This document shows, piece by piece, positions 1-9,423 of a stretch of DNA of 64,000 nt. The position numbers were made by a program, and so were the translations under genes. Within the stretch, counting starts at the first letter, position 1, and every line of letters starts with the position of its first letter. The stretch covers positions 1-64,000 of the forward strand of contig CAVIJT010000016.1 of assembly GCA_963643465.1 (NCBI GenBank), in the 5' to 3' direction. This stretch comes from CAG-411 sp963643465. Lineage in GTDB: Bacteria; Bacillota; Clostridia; Lachnospirales; Lachnospiraceae. The notes under the pieces are model-generated. The model worked only from the letters and a program-made list of their open reading frames with translations, did not search any database and was not told the DNA's origin.

Positions 1-3000
1 AATGTAATACTCTCTAAAGTTGGTACCGCATTTACTGTTACACTCTTTTCCTGTTGTACTACAGTACCATCTGAATCCTTTGCATACATAATTAATGTGT
101 ATTCACCGGCTTTTGTTGGGTACCAGGATACTTTACTAGTTGTACTGTAACTACTTAATTCTGTAACGGTTCCACTTGCATCTTTTACTGCATATTTATA
201 ATTTACAGTTCCGCTATTATTCTCTACAGTTCCTGTTAACGTTCTAGATCTTCCTACAGTTGTTTCATCTAAATCAATATCCCAGTCAAACTCGGAAATT
301 GCTAATTTTTTATTTATAACATAACTTCCGCCACTTAACATTGTAGTAAGTCCAGAGTCATCTGTTATTGTAACATACACCTTATAAGTTCCATCTGTAT
401 CAGGGGTCCAAGTTCCTTTTGTACTACTACTCATTGTAAAATACAAATCTTTCATACCAAACTGGTAATTTCCACCCTGTACATGAATGATACACTTCTT
501 GTTACCTGTTCCACCATTTACCTTGGCTGTGGCAGTAATTTTAGTACCAATTTTCTGTGGAGATGCCTTATCAAATGTAACACTTTCCAAAGTCATTCTT
601 TCATTTACGGTTACTTTCTTTTCTGCCTGTACTACAGTACCATCTGAATCCTTTGCATACATAATTAATGTATAGCTTCCAGCTGTACTTGGTTTCCATG
701 TTACTTTGTTAGTTGTACTATAACTACAGAGTTCTGTAACTGTTCCTTTAGAATCTTTCACAGCATACTTGTAATTTACTGTTCCCTTATTGTTGCCAAC
801 TGTTCCTGTTAGCGTTCTCTCTTTTCCTACGGTTGTTTCATTTAAGTCAATGTCCCAATTAAACGCTGAAACTTCCATATCCGGTAATTCCATTGTGTAC
901 TCGCCATAATTAAATAATTTCGTATAACCAGTTTCATCTTTTATAACAGCGAATATACGATAGGTGGCATCTACACGTGATGTAAAAGTTCCCGAATTAC
1001 TACTATCCATGCTGAAATTTAAAGATTTTGATTCGGCATAACTACCTCTTACCCATTCCGCATAAATGGAACACGTTGTTTTACCTATTCCACCAGTCAC
1101 ATCTACAGTTGCGCGAATTTTAGTACCTATCTTCTGAGGTGATGGTTTATCAATAGTAAAACTGTTTACTTTCATCTCAGGCTTAATCGTTACTTCTTTT
1201 TTCATAAAGTCAATAGTACCTGAAGAATTCTTTGCATATAAATACAAAGTATACGTACCTTCCTCACTTGGAGTCCAAGTTGTATAATTGGTTTTACCAT
1301 AGCCCTTTAAAGTTTCACTGTTTCCATTTGAATCTTTCACTTTGAACTTATATTGCAAAGTATCTGTAGTTGCAGCACTTGCTGTTAATTTGCAAGATCT
1401 ACCAACGCAAGATTCCGTTCCTGTTTTATCCCACTCAAATCCTTTTAACAAGGTATGATTTGCAGTAAGTGGATACTCTTTCTCGGTTCCTGATAATGTC
1501 TCGTCTGACAATCCTGATGTATAAAGAACTGTTCCCTGACTCTTAATAACAAGATCCTTGATAATAACAGAATATGATCCTGTATCAGTATCGCTCATAG
1601 AAACAGACCAATTGTAATCATCTAAAGTCTCTAACGAAATATCTTCAATTACATTGTTCAAATCAAATGCAATTGTTCCCTGTGTTTTTGTAGTGCCTCC
1701 ATCTAATGCAAAATTGCTTGGCCAAGCAGCTTTATCTGTTGCAGAATACAAATCAAGCTTAAATGATTTAATTACTTTCCCTGTATTTTTGTCTTTTGCT
1801 TGTATTGTAAAATTTAAATCCGCACGATCTCTTGTTTTCACTGATGCAACTAAAAAGATGTCAGAGGTACTTTTCTGACTTGTACAAGTATATACAACTT
1901 CATCCCCTGTCTCACCAGGAAGGAACGGTACACGATTATCCAAACTTACTTTTCCGTCACTAATAATAATTTCAGCATCAATAGCTTGATTAATCGCAGT
2001 TTCAGATGTCTTTGTCAACACGGAAGACTTTTCATTGAGCGCATCATAAGCTACCCAAACATAACCATTATTTTTATAATCGTCTCCATGTGAGTTCGCT
2101 ACTTTGATTGCCCCCCATTCTCCATCCTGTGCTATACCATCAAAATTAATATCTACCCAAATATTATCATCGTACCCCACAATAACCATTGCATGTCTAC
2201 CTAGCATACGCTCTCCAGCATTGTTAGCAACATATTGGTCACAACGACTTACAATATGTTCATTTGGATGACTAGGTGATGTTTTTGCTGTTCTCGAATA
2301 ATTTAACGTATCAAAATATGTTCCGAAAATAATCATCTTTCCATCATTCAACGTTTTTTTCATCAATTCCAAGTCACTGTCACTCGCACTGGTAATTGGT
2401 GTTCCGGTACGCGGAACAAGTGTCATATAACTTACACTATCAATCCGATTATTTGCTGCATTTTCCCAAATTTCTTCTGTAGGATACCATGTATATTTAT
2501 AATTATTCACACTGGTTGAAGATGGTGCTACAGATTGATAAGGTGCTCCATATTTTTTTAAAAAAGTTGCAGCAGTATAGCGATTTGTTCCATGTTCTGT
2601 ACTCTCTTGCGAACGAATTCTGTTATATACAAAGAATGGTGACAAAGTATTCTTCATCGTTTCTTCAGGGTCATTTTTTACTTGTGTACAAATTCCCCTA
2701 GCCTTGTTGATGGTATATGTACCTGCATAATAGATACTTGAATACACCGCACATGAACCACCTTCCTGTAATACTATGTTAGGTACATAATCACTTTCTG
2801 ATAAATCCACAGAAGAGGCATAACCATCCTGACTATTGGTTATCTCTTCTTCATCTGTTGGCATCTGTTTTTCATACTCTTCTACACTAGTGATTACATT
2901 CTCTGAAACTTCACTAGGATCCGCCTCAAAATCTCCTGTTGGATAATCCTCCAGATGATCGTAAATATCACTATTACAATCCTCTTGGACAGTTGCTGAC

Positions 3001-3152
3001 ACATCTACATCATATTCTGTGTCATTTGTTGTTTCCGCCAAAGCAGTAAAATCTGCTCCGCCGTTTCCAAAAGATGTAACAAGCATGCTAGACGCAAGCA
3101 TTAAACTTACAATCTTTTTTCTGATTTGATTTTTAAATACTCTTTTTTTCAC
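1..3152 (-). CDS. secreted papain-like (C1) cysteine peptidase with Ig-like repeats, 3' end outside window
   Basis: Secreted protease, probably acting outside the cell or at the wall. The reading frame is open from the start to the left edge with no stop. The N-terminus is a signal peptide (basic KKRVFKNQIRKK, then a hydrophobic stretch ending near ALA). The papain-type core has the catalytic Cys in GGSCAVYS, the LSPFFVYNR motif, the His in RHAMVIVGYDDN and the Asn in KVANSHGDDYKNNG. After the protease come several repeated Ig-like/Y_Y_Y modules (recurring WDxDLxETTVG and YTLxxYAKxSxGT patterns), more than in the neighbour at 3711. It is a close paralog of that gene, and the two probably arose by tandem duplication. 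The start chosen is GTG at 3152, because GGAGG lies 8 bases upstream; the ATG at 3158 is only 2 bases from it. The C-terminus, and so any starch-binding module, is not visible. Confidence 0.85.
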   Translation of the reverse strand, partial: MKKRVFKNQIRKKIVSLMLASSMLVTSFGNGGADFTALAETTNDTEYDVDVSATVQEDCNSDIYDHLEDYPTGDFEADPSEVSENVITSVEEYEKQMPTDEEEITNSQDGYASSVDLSESDYVPNIVLQEGGSCAVYSSIYYAGTYTINKARGICTQVKNDPEETMKNTLSPFFVYNRIRSQESTEHGTNRYTAATFLKKYGAPYQSVAPSSTSVNNYKYTWYPTEEIWENAANNRIDSVSYMTLVPRTGTPITSASDSDLELMKKTLNDGKMIIFGTYFDTLNYSRTAKTSPSHPNEHIVSRCDQYVANNAGERMLGRHAMVIVGYDDNIWVDINFDGIAQDGEWGAIKVANSHGDDYKNNGYVWVAYDALNEKSSVLTKTSETAINQAIDAEIIISDGKVSLDNRVPFLPGETGDEVVYTCTSQKSTSDIFLVASVKTRDRADLNFTIQAKDKNTGKVIKSFKLDLYSATDKAAWPSNFALDGGTTKTQGTIAFDLNNVIEDISLETLDDYNWSVSMSDTDTGSYSVIIKDLVIKSQGTVLYTSGLSDETLSGTEKEYPLTANHTLLKGFEWDKTGTESCVGRSCKLTASAATTDTLQYKFKVKDSNGNSETLKGYGKTNYTTWTPSEEGTYTLYLYAKNSSGTIDFMKKEVTIKPEMKVNSFTIDKPSPQKIGTKIRATVDVTGGIGKTTCSIYAEWVRGSYAESKSLNFSMDSSNSGTFTSRVDATYRIFAVIKDETGYTKLFNYGEYTMELPDMEVSAFNWDIDLNETTVGKERTLTGTVGNNKGTVNYKYAVKDSKGTVTELCSYSTTNKVTWKPSTAGSYTLIMYAKDSDGTVVQAEKKVTVNERMTLESVTFDKASPQKIGTKITATAKVNGGTGNKKCIIHVQGGNYQFGMKDLYFTMSSSTKGTWTPDTDGTYKVYVTITDDSGLTTMLSGGSYVINKKLAISEFDWDIDLDETTVGRSRTLTGTVENNSGTVNYKYAVKDASGTVTELSSYSTTSKVSWYPTKAGEYTLIMYAKDSDGTVVQQEKSVTVNAVPTLESIT

Positions 3153-3180
3153 TATCATTTCCTCCTTTTTTCCGCAGTCC

Positions 3181-3209
3181 ATTCTATCTTATTTTTTTTA
3201 ATAGCGCAA
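3181..3209 (-). promoter_or_regulatory. sigma-A promoter of the first C1 peptidase
   Basis: On the minus strand TTGCGC (3209-3204), a 17-base spacer and TAGAAT (3186-3181) lie about 30 bases before the start codon. The paralog at 3711-6911 has the same layout in the same place (6966-6938), which supports both calls. The duplicated unit therefore included the promoter and 5' leader. Upstream, 3210-3480 is very A/T-rich and holds no gene that I can support. Confidence 0.6.
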
Positions 3210-3488
3210 AACAAATATTTCCATAAGCCCTTTATTTTACTGTGTTTCCAGAACTTAACATGTACAAATTTCCCCTTCCAACTTTTCTCTTTTTGTGTAT
3301 TTCCCCTTGCAATTCATAATTTTCTTATACTCATTTCTATAAATTTGTATTTTTTACATATTTTTTTTGGGTTTTTTTGCTTAATTTTGTGATTTTTTAC
3401 ATTTTGTTTTATTTTTTTAAAAAACGGTAACTTTTTTGCAACATTTTCGTAACACACTTCACTGGCACATCCTCACAGAGCGTTTTTT

Positions 3489-3619
3489 ACTCTATAGGAC
3501 AAATTTTCCTATCGAAACAAGGTGTCAAAAGCTCATAACCTAAATTGTACTTGTCAAATTGTGCAATTTGACGAGTGCCCGAAAAATTATAGTCTTTTGA
3601 CACTCTAATTCTATAGAGT
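3489..3619. repeat. nested three-arm inverted repeat (MITE-like or large hairpin)
   Basis: Three pairs of complementary arms are nested around one centre. The outer pair is ACTCTATAG (3489-3497) with CTATAGAGT (3611-3619). The middle pair is GTGTCAAAAG (3522-3531) with CTTTTGACAC (3594-3603). The inner pair is ACTTGTCAAATTG (3549-3561) with CAATTTGACGAGT (3564-3576), with one G-T pair. It lies between the two peptidase genes, next to a separate terminator, and has no open frame of note. It could be a non-autonomous mobile element, a REP-like repeat or a structured RNA. Confidence 0.5.
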
Positions 3620-3625
3620 CAAAAA

Positions 3626-3689
3626 CAGGCGTGCCACAATGATACATCCTAGTCTACCTGACAAGGAATGAAACATTGTGACACGCCTG
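3626..3689 (-). terminator. intrinsic terminator after the second C1 peptidase
   Basis: A 16-base stem with one mismatch (3626-3641 with 3674-3689; arm CAGGCGTGCCACAATG) is followed on the minus strand by a short T-run. It lies just past the stop codon at 3711. The other side also has T residues, so it may work in both directions. Confidence 0.75.
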
Positions 3690-3710
3690 TTTTCTTATCT
3701 CTTTATTAAT

Positions 3711-6700
3711 CTACTGCTGTATTTCCCACTTTCCTGATGTCTTGTTAGAGGAACTATTTGGTATAAAAATATATCCGTCTGCACTCTGAATTAATACATG
3801 ATCCGTCTGTTTATCCCAATTGTTTGTTCCTGACGTATTTTTAAATAATACGTTTGTATATTTCTTTGGGATGCTAAACTGGTATACATTTGTTGCTACC
3901 TTTGTACCCTCATATACCTTTGCACTCACTCCATCTGCCCATACGTAAGCATAAACCTTTGACCAATTTGTTTTGCTATTATTATAATAGAACATTGTGT
4001 CATCCACCGGCGTTGGAGTTGGTGTCTCACCACCATAATTTTCCCATACACCGCTTGTCTTATTACTTGCACTGGATGGAATAAAAACTTTTCCTTCCTG
4101 TGGTTCCCCTACATTAACGGTCTGCTTATCCCATGTTGATGTACTATTCACATTTTTAAATAAAACTTTTGTATATGTATTAGAAATAGTAAACTTATAA
4201 ATACTTGATGTTTCTTTCGTTCCTGTGAACATTTTTGCCGATACACCATCTGACCATGCATATACATATACATTAGACCAATTTGTTTTGCTATTGTCAT
4301 AGTAAAAGGTAGTTTCTTCTACTGGCTTTGGAGTTGGTGTAGCCGTTTGTGTATCCATTTTTGTTATTTTTTTATCTTTGATACCATAAGTTCCAGAAGC
4401 ATCTATAATATAGTTTTTTCTATTATTATTATCCCAATTTCCATTTTTATCATTAAAACACATTGTAATTTTTGATGCACTTCCAAGGTCAATCGTAGCT
4501 TTCCATGTGTACCCGGCTTTCACAGCAGTTCGACTATCAGACATCTTCACCCCAGGTACAGAGGTCCAGCCTTTTCCATCTACTTTATAATGTACATACG
4601 CCTGTGACCATCCGGAATTCTTATAATATATGGTAACCTGATTGCTCTTTATTACTTCATAACTTCCAATTTTCTGAAGCGTAGAAAGTCCTGAAGCATC
4701 TGTAATTGAAGCGTACAACGTATATGTTCCATCTGTATCCGGAACCCATGTCTTTTGTGTGTTAGATACATTGGTGAAATAAATTGTTTTAGCTGTATCT
4801 GAAGCATTCCCACCCATGACATACATATCACAATTTACAGTTCCAGTTCCACCCTCATATGTAATATTCGCTGTAATTGTTGAGCCGACTGCCCGTGGAA
4901 ATTCTTGATCAAAACGCACACTGGCAATCTTAGGCGCACTATTAATTTTTACAGACTTGTTCATAGTGTCCACATCACCTGCAGAATTTTTCGCATATAC
5001 GGTTAATGTATACGTTCCTGTGGAACTTGGAGTCCACTTCACAGAATTATCCACACTATAATCCTTTAAAGTTGTAACAATATCATTTTCATCTATAACT
5101 TCAAATTTATATGTCACCTCATCTGTAGTCTTAATAGTTGCTGTTAATTTACGAGACTTACCGACAGACGATTCATTCTCTGCATAGTCCCAGTCAAAGC
5201 TATTTAACAATGTATGACTTTTACTAAGCGCATAATCAGTCGCAGTTCCTGTTAATACTTGATTTGATAATTCAGCTGTATAAAGAACAGCTCCCTTACT
5301 CTTAATGGATAAATCTGTAATTGTAACCGGATTAGATGCAGTATCTCTGTCATACATAGACACCGACCATTCATATTCATCTATCTCCTCTAATGTAATG
5401 TCACTAATTACAGTATTTAAGTCAAAAGCAATGGTTCCTTCTTTTTCTGTAGTAGAACCATCTAAAGAATAACTTGTTGGCCAAGAAGCCGTACTCGTTG
5501 CAGAATATCTTAAATTATAATCTGTATTATATGTACTTATGTCTCCTGTATTTTTATTTTTTGCCTTTATTTTTAGCACCAAATCCACACGATCCGCAGT
5601 CTTTACTGATGCAACCAAAAATACATCGGAAGAACTTTTCTCATTTGTACATGTGTAGATAGCTTCCTGACCATAATTTCCCGGAAGGAACGCACAACGA
5701 TTTTCAGCACTTACCGCATTATCCTCAATAGTCCCCTCCTCAATGGCTTGATTAATTCTAGTTTCATCTTCGGATGTTAATACTGCTGACACCTTATTAA
5801 TGGCATCATATGCTACCCAAACATAACCGTTATTTTTATAATCGGTTCCATGTGAGTTTGCTATTTTGATGGCTCCCAATTCAGCCTCTTGTTGTATCCC
5901 ATCGTAATTAATATCTACCCAGATATTATCATCATATCCGACAATAACCATTCCATGGGCGCCATAGTTGCGCTTTGTGGCAGAACCTACATAATAATCA
6001 CATCTGCTTACAATTTGCTCATTTGGATGACTCTCAGATGTTTCTGCTATTTTTGTATAATTGAACGTATAAAAATGTGTCCCAAAAGCAATCATCTTTC
6101 CATCGCTCAATGTTTTTTTCATCAATTCCAAGTCACTATCATCCGGACTGGTAATTGGTGTTCCAGTACGAGAAAAAAGTGTCATATAATTTGCACTATC
6201 AATTCGATTATTTGCTGCATCTTCCCAGATTTCTTCTGTAGGATACCATGTATATTGATAATTTTTCACACTGGTTGAAGATGGTGCCAGAGATTGATAA
6301 GGTGCTCCATTATCTATTAAAAATTGTGCATTTTTTTTGATAGTAGTTCCATATGAAGTAGATGCAGCAGATCGAACTCTATTATACACAAACATTGGAG
6401 ATAAAGTATTTTCTTCACTCTTAGAACTAATTCCTCTCGCTTTATTAATTGTATACGTTCCAACATAATATGTACCAGAATAATTTGCACAAGATCCCCC
6501 TAACTGTGATACAATATTAGGTGCATACTCACTTTCTGATAAATCCACAGAAGAGGCATAACTAACTAAACTATTCTTTATCTCTTCTTGAGCCCCTTCA
6601 CAATTTCCCTCATTTATTAGCATTTGTTGCTCATATTCTTCTACATTAGTGATCACTTCATCTGTAACTTCACTAAAATCCTCTAAAAGTTCTCCAGTTG

Positions 6701-6911
6701 GATAATCTTCCAGATGATCATAAATTTCACTATTACAATCTTCTTGCACATTTGCTGACACATCTCTATTATAATCTGTGTCCTTTGTTGTTTGCGCCAA
6801 CGCAGTAAAACCTGCTCCACCGTTTCCCAAAGATGTAACAAGCATACTAGAAGCAAGCATCAAACTTACAATCTTTTTTCTGATTTTGTTTTTTAATACA
6901 CTTTTTTTCAT
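3711..6911 (-). CDS. secreted papain-like (C1) cysteine peptidase with CBM25 and two CBM26 starch-binding modules
   Basis: Exported protease joined to starch-binding modules. Numbering from the ATG at 6917: signal peptide 1-42; papain-like core about 130-375 with Cys143 (GGSCANYS), LSPMFVYNR near 172, His321 (GAHGMVIVGYDD) and Asn354 (IANSHGTDYKNNG). A beta-rich region follows, with Ig-like/Y_Y_Y modules about 575-757. Residues 759-850 match CBM25 (WTSVPGVKM, FNDKNGNWDNNN). Residues 868-960 and 973-1068 are two CBM26-type repeats (NWSKVYAYVWADG, WDKQT), joined by ATPTPKP and ETPTPTP linkers. GGAGG lies 8 bases before ATG 6911 but only 2 before ATG 6917, so 6911 is preferred. Known: CBM25 and CBM26 bind starch, usually in amylases. 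Inferred: the protease is held on starch granules or works on starch-associated or surface proteins. Confidence 0.88.
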   Translation of the reverse strand: MKKSVLKNKIRKKIVSLMLASSMLVTSLGNGGAGFTALAQTTKDTDYNRDVSANVQEDCNSEIYDHLEDYPTGELLEDFSEVTDEVITNVEEYEQQMLINEGNCEGAQEEIKNSLVSYASSVDLSESEYAPNIVSQLGGSCANYSGTYYVGTYTINKARGISSKSEENTLSPMFVYNRVRSAASTSYGTTIKKNAQFLIDNGAPYQSLAPSSTSVKNYQYTWYPTEEIWEDAANNRIDSANYMTLFSRTGTPITSPDDSDLELMKKTLSDGKMIAFGTHFYTFNYTKIAETSESHPNEQIVSRCDYYVGSATKRNYGAHGMVIVGYDDNIWVDINYDGIQQEAELGAIKIANSHGTDYKNNGYVWVAYDAINKVSAVLTSEDETRINQAIEEGTIEDNAVSAENRCAFLPGNYGQEAIYTCTNEKSSSDVFLVASVKTADRVDLVLKIKAKNKNTGDISTYNTDYNLRYSATSTASWPTSYSLDGSTTEKEGTIAFDLNTVISDITLEEIDEYEWSVSMYDRDTASNPVTITDLSIKSKGAVLYTAELSNQVLTGTATDYALSKSHTLLNSFDWDYAENESSVGKSRKLTATIKTTDEVTYKFEVIDENDIVTTLKDYSVDNSVKWTPSSTGTYTLTVYAKNSAGDVDTMNKSVKINSAPKIASVRFDQEFPRAVGSTITANITYEGGTGTVNCDMYVMGGNASDTAKTIYFTNVSNTQKTWVPDTDGTYTLYASITDASGLSTLQKIGSYEVIKSNQVTIYYKNSGWSQAYVHYKVDGKGWTSVPGVKMSDSRTAVKAGYTWKATIDLGSASKITMCFNDKNGNWDNNNRKNYIIDASGTYGIKDKKITKMDTQTATPTPKPVEETTFYYDNSKTNWSNVYVYAWSDGVSAKMFTGTKETSSIYKFTISNTYTKVLFKNVNSTSTWDKQTVNVGEPQEGKVFIPSSASNKTSGVWENYGGETPTPTPVDDTMFYYNNSKTNWSKVYAYVWADGVSAKVYEGTKVATNVYQFSIPKKYTNVLFKNTSGTNNWDKQTDHVLIQSADGYIFIPNSSSNKTSGKWEIQQ

Positions 6912-6937
6912 TATCATTTCCTCCTTTTTCGCAATTT

Positions 6938-6966
6938 ATTTTATCTTATTTCTCGAAATAGCGCAA
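6938..6966 (-). promoter_or_regulatory. sigma-A promoter of the second C1 peptidase
   Basis: TTGCGC (6966-6961), a 17-base spacer and TAAAAT (6943-6938) on the minus strand. It is the counterpart of the promoter at 3181-3209, and the similarity between the two leaders stops just upstream of it. Confidence 0.6.
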
Positions 6967-6976
6967 ATATTTCTAT

Positions 6977-7021
6977 AAAAAAGAGCCAACGGCTGCCAGT
7001 TTTGTACTGATAACCTTTGGC
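6977..7021 (-). terminator. intrinsic terminator of the glycan operon
   Basis: A stem of 17 positions with a few mismatches (6984-7000 with 7005-7021), a short loop, and a T6 run on the minus strand. It sits directly past the stop of the gene that ends at 7029 and closes the operon starting near 14105. Confidence 0.75.
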
Positions 7022-7028
7022 TTTCTTT

Positions 7029-9413
7029 CTAATCTCCATCAAATAACTTTAAAAACTGCTTCGCTGCTTTTTGATTATACGTCTCATAATCGACTAACAT
7101 AGGTCCCACTTTTCCAGCAAAAAACTGCTCTATCCCCATGCACAGCCCGTCTACTGTTGGTGGTACTAAGGTTCCGCCATGCTCTGTTACAAACCCTCTT
7201 GGACCCTGCACATCCGTAGCAATCGTGGGCAGTCCTAATGTATCTGCTTCAAGGAGCGTAAGTCCTAACCCTTCATAATAAGAAGGTAGCACAAACAAAT
7301 CACATTTTGCCATAACAGCCATAGGGTTTCTCATGGATTTTATCACCACTATCCGCTTGGATACTGCTTTTGCAGCAGCCACCGTTTCTTCATATAAAGG
7401 ACCATGTCCGCCAATAATAATAAGATAGCTGTCTGGATTTGACTGCAAACATCTGCCAAATGCTTCAATAAGCATATGATGTCCCTTTTCTGGCGAAAAT
7501 CTACCTACTGTTATAATTTTTTTCGCATCCGATGCTAATATTTCAATCAATTGCTGCTCTGTCACATTCGCCTTGGTATCTTCGTCAAACGCCACAGGAA
7601 GTTTCCCTTTTCTCTTTACTTCCATATAATTATGACAATTATTTACTGTAACAATATTTGCATTGGCACCGCCAATGGTTCTAGTTACCTCCTGCAAATC
7701 TTCGGTTACAATGGCAACCACATCATAAATTCCATAGGCATCCTTGAGCGTGAGCAAATGTTGATTCTTTCGAAGTCTGATTTCTTCCAGCATATCATTG
7801 TGTACCCAGATTGCCTTTGGACAGTCAAATTCCTGATACAACTTTATATGTCTTACCTCATATCCCGTATACTGGATGACTTCACTAAACTCTGCTCCAT
7901 GAAATCTTCGCTTACATTCTCTTTGAAACAACCGCTTCATCTTTTTTTGTACCCATCTTCCATTTCTATTCCAATGAAAATACAAATAATAAGCGACTGC
8001 CTCTAAGAAACTAAAGTGCATGGTATTACCAGCAGGCATAAAATAGGCATCCTTTGGAAGCAACTCCAACCTTTTGCAATCTTTTTCCAACGCCAGCTCA
8101 TCAATTGCCACAAAATAATTTTTTTCCTGCAAATCTATATTGTCAAATACATTTAGCAGTGCCGTTGTAATGCCACTTTTCCCAAACTCAGAGCCATACA
8201 ATAATACATTTTTCTTCTGATGCTTTTCAAAAACCATTTCTTTGCAACACTTGTTTCCACGTATTACATGATCCACAATGCGTTTTGCTGCATCTGCGTT
8301 ATCATAGGTGCAAAATGTTTCTAGAAATTCTTTATCATCATAAGATATTTCCGTCTGAAGTTCTTTGGAAAGTTCTGCCACATCATGGACAATTGGAAAA
8401 GGTAACTGCTCTAAGTTTATATATAGGCCGCGTTCCTTTTCATACTCCTCCAAATCATAAGGAAAGAGAATGATTTTTTTGCGTGCATTGGCAAAATCAA
8501 AGAAAATGCTAGAATAGTCTGTAACTAACGTATCGCAACAAGTAAGAAACGCATATACATCTTCCGGTTCTTCATAATTGCGTATATGCTTATAACCATC
8601 CATAGAAAGTGCTTGATTCACGAAAGGATGTAATTTTACAAACATTACCTGAGAGTCACTTAACTGCTCATCTAACGCATCTAATAGTTCCTTTGTTTTT
8701 GCAAGCTGTTCCTGCTGCTTTTCTTTTCCAACAATACCTCTCCATGTTGGCATGTACATAATAATCTGCTTTCCCAAAAGTCCCAGACGTTCCCGGATAT
8801 GCTCCTGCTCCTCCTCGAAAAATACACTGTTTCTTGGATAACCTTCCAGCAATACTTTTCCCTGATATAGAGGCGCAATTTGATACGCCTCCATCATAAT
8901 ATTGCACATAGCCTCACTTGGATAAAGCAAATAGTCCGACATCAAAAAATTTCTCTGAATGTTCCACATGGCGTAGGCACTGGTATTTTCATCCCGTCCC
9001 ATTTTTTTGAGCGGTGTGCCATGCCAAGTATTTATAAGAATCTGTCCCTCTCTCTTTACATATACCCGCTCCATGGAAGTGTCCACAAACAAATATTTTG
9101 CGGTACTAATCCACTGATAATACAAGGCAGAATATACGGTCACAAAAGTCACATTGGAAACACCTGCTTGTTGGAATTTCTTCTCCACTTGCTCACTACA
9201 TTCCTTTGTCACTAAAACTCCAATATCATACTGCTCTTTTTCCTTATATATTTCCTGTAACAAATGCCAAAGGTTAGATGCAAACTCTTTTCCAGTTCGA
9301 GATTCAAACAAAATTCGATTTTCCCTAATTGGCATTTTGTTCCAACAGTGCTGATAATACGTTTCGTAACCGATATCTTTCCCTATTCTTGCCAGTTTCC
9401 TCAGCTTGCTCAT
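7029..9413 (-). CDS. fused CDP-glycerol glycerophosphotransferase (TagF-like) and GT4 glycosyltransferase
   Basis: Two-domain enzyme for a wall or surface polymer. The N-terminal half (to about residue 380) is a Glyphos_transf domain as in TagB/TagF: NTWHGTPLKKMG with its conserved His, YPRNSVFF, YMPTWRG, KLHPFV and TDYSSIFFDFA. Such enzymes transfer glycerol phosphate from CDP-glycerol. The C-terminal half is a GT4, GT-B-fold glycosyltransferase with VGRFSPEKGH, IIIGGHGPLYEE and the sugar-nucleotide site YEGLGLTLLEADTLGLP. The start is the ATG at 9413 (AAGG 6 bases upstream, 10 bases after the previous stop). It is the last gene of a three-gene operon and a paralog of the first (11666-14059). 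The fusion suggests one protein adds both a sugar and a phosphoglycerol unit; the acceptor is unknown. Confidence 0.85.
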   Translation of the reverse strand: MSKLRKLARIGKDIGYETYYQHCWNKMPIRENRILFESRTGKEFASNLWHLLQEIYKEKEQYDIGVLVTKECSEQVEKKFQQAGVSNVTFVTVYSALYYQWISTAKYLFVDTSMERVYVKREGQILINTWHGTPLKKMGRDENTSAYAMWNIQRNFLMSDYLLYPSEAMCNIMMEAYQIAPLYQGKVLLEGYPRNSVFFEEEQEHIRERLGLLGKQIIMYMPTWRGIVGKEKQQEQLAKTKELLDALDEQLSDSQVMFVKLHPFVNQALSMDGYKHIRNYEEPEDVYAFLTCCDTLVTDYSSIFFDFANARKKIILFPYDLEEYEKERGLYINLEQLPFPIVHDVAELSKELQTEISYDDKEFLETFCTYDNADAAKRIVDHVIRGNKCCKEMVFEKHQKKNVLLYGSEFGKSGITTALLNVFDNIDLQEKNYFVAIDELALEKDCKRLELLPKDAYFMPAGNTMHFSFLEAVAYYLYFHWNRNGRWVQKKMKRLFQRECKRRFHGAEFSEVIQYTGYEVRHIKLYQEFDCPKAIWVHNDMLEEIRLRKNQHLLTLKDAYGIYDVVAIVTEDLQEVTRTIGGANANIVTVNNCHNYMEVKRKGKLPVAFDEDTKANVTEQQLIEILASDAKKIITVGRFSPEKGHHMLIEAFGRCLQSNPDSYLIIIGGHGPLYEETVAAAKAVSKRIVVIKSMRNPMAVMAKCDLFVLPSYYEGLGLTLLEADTLGLPTIATDVQGPRGFVTEHGGTLVPPTVDGLCMGIEQFFAGKVGPMLVDYETYNQKAAKQFLKLFDGD

Positions 9414-9423
9414 ATGACACCTT

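Noticed and set aside
6918..7028. A tRNA-like fold between the second protease and the glycan operon
   Set aside because: The pairing is a simple long stem with a T-run and fits an intrinsic terminator; there are no tRNA arms.
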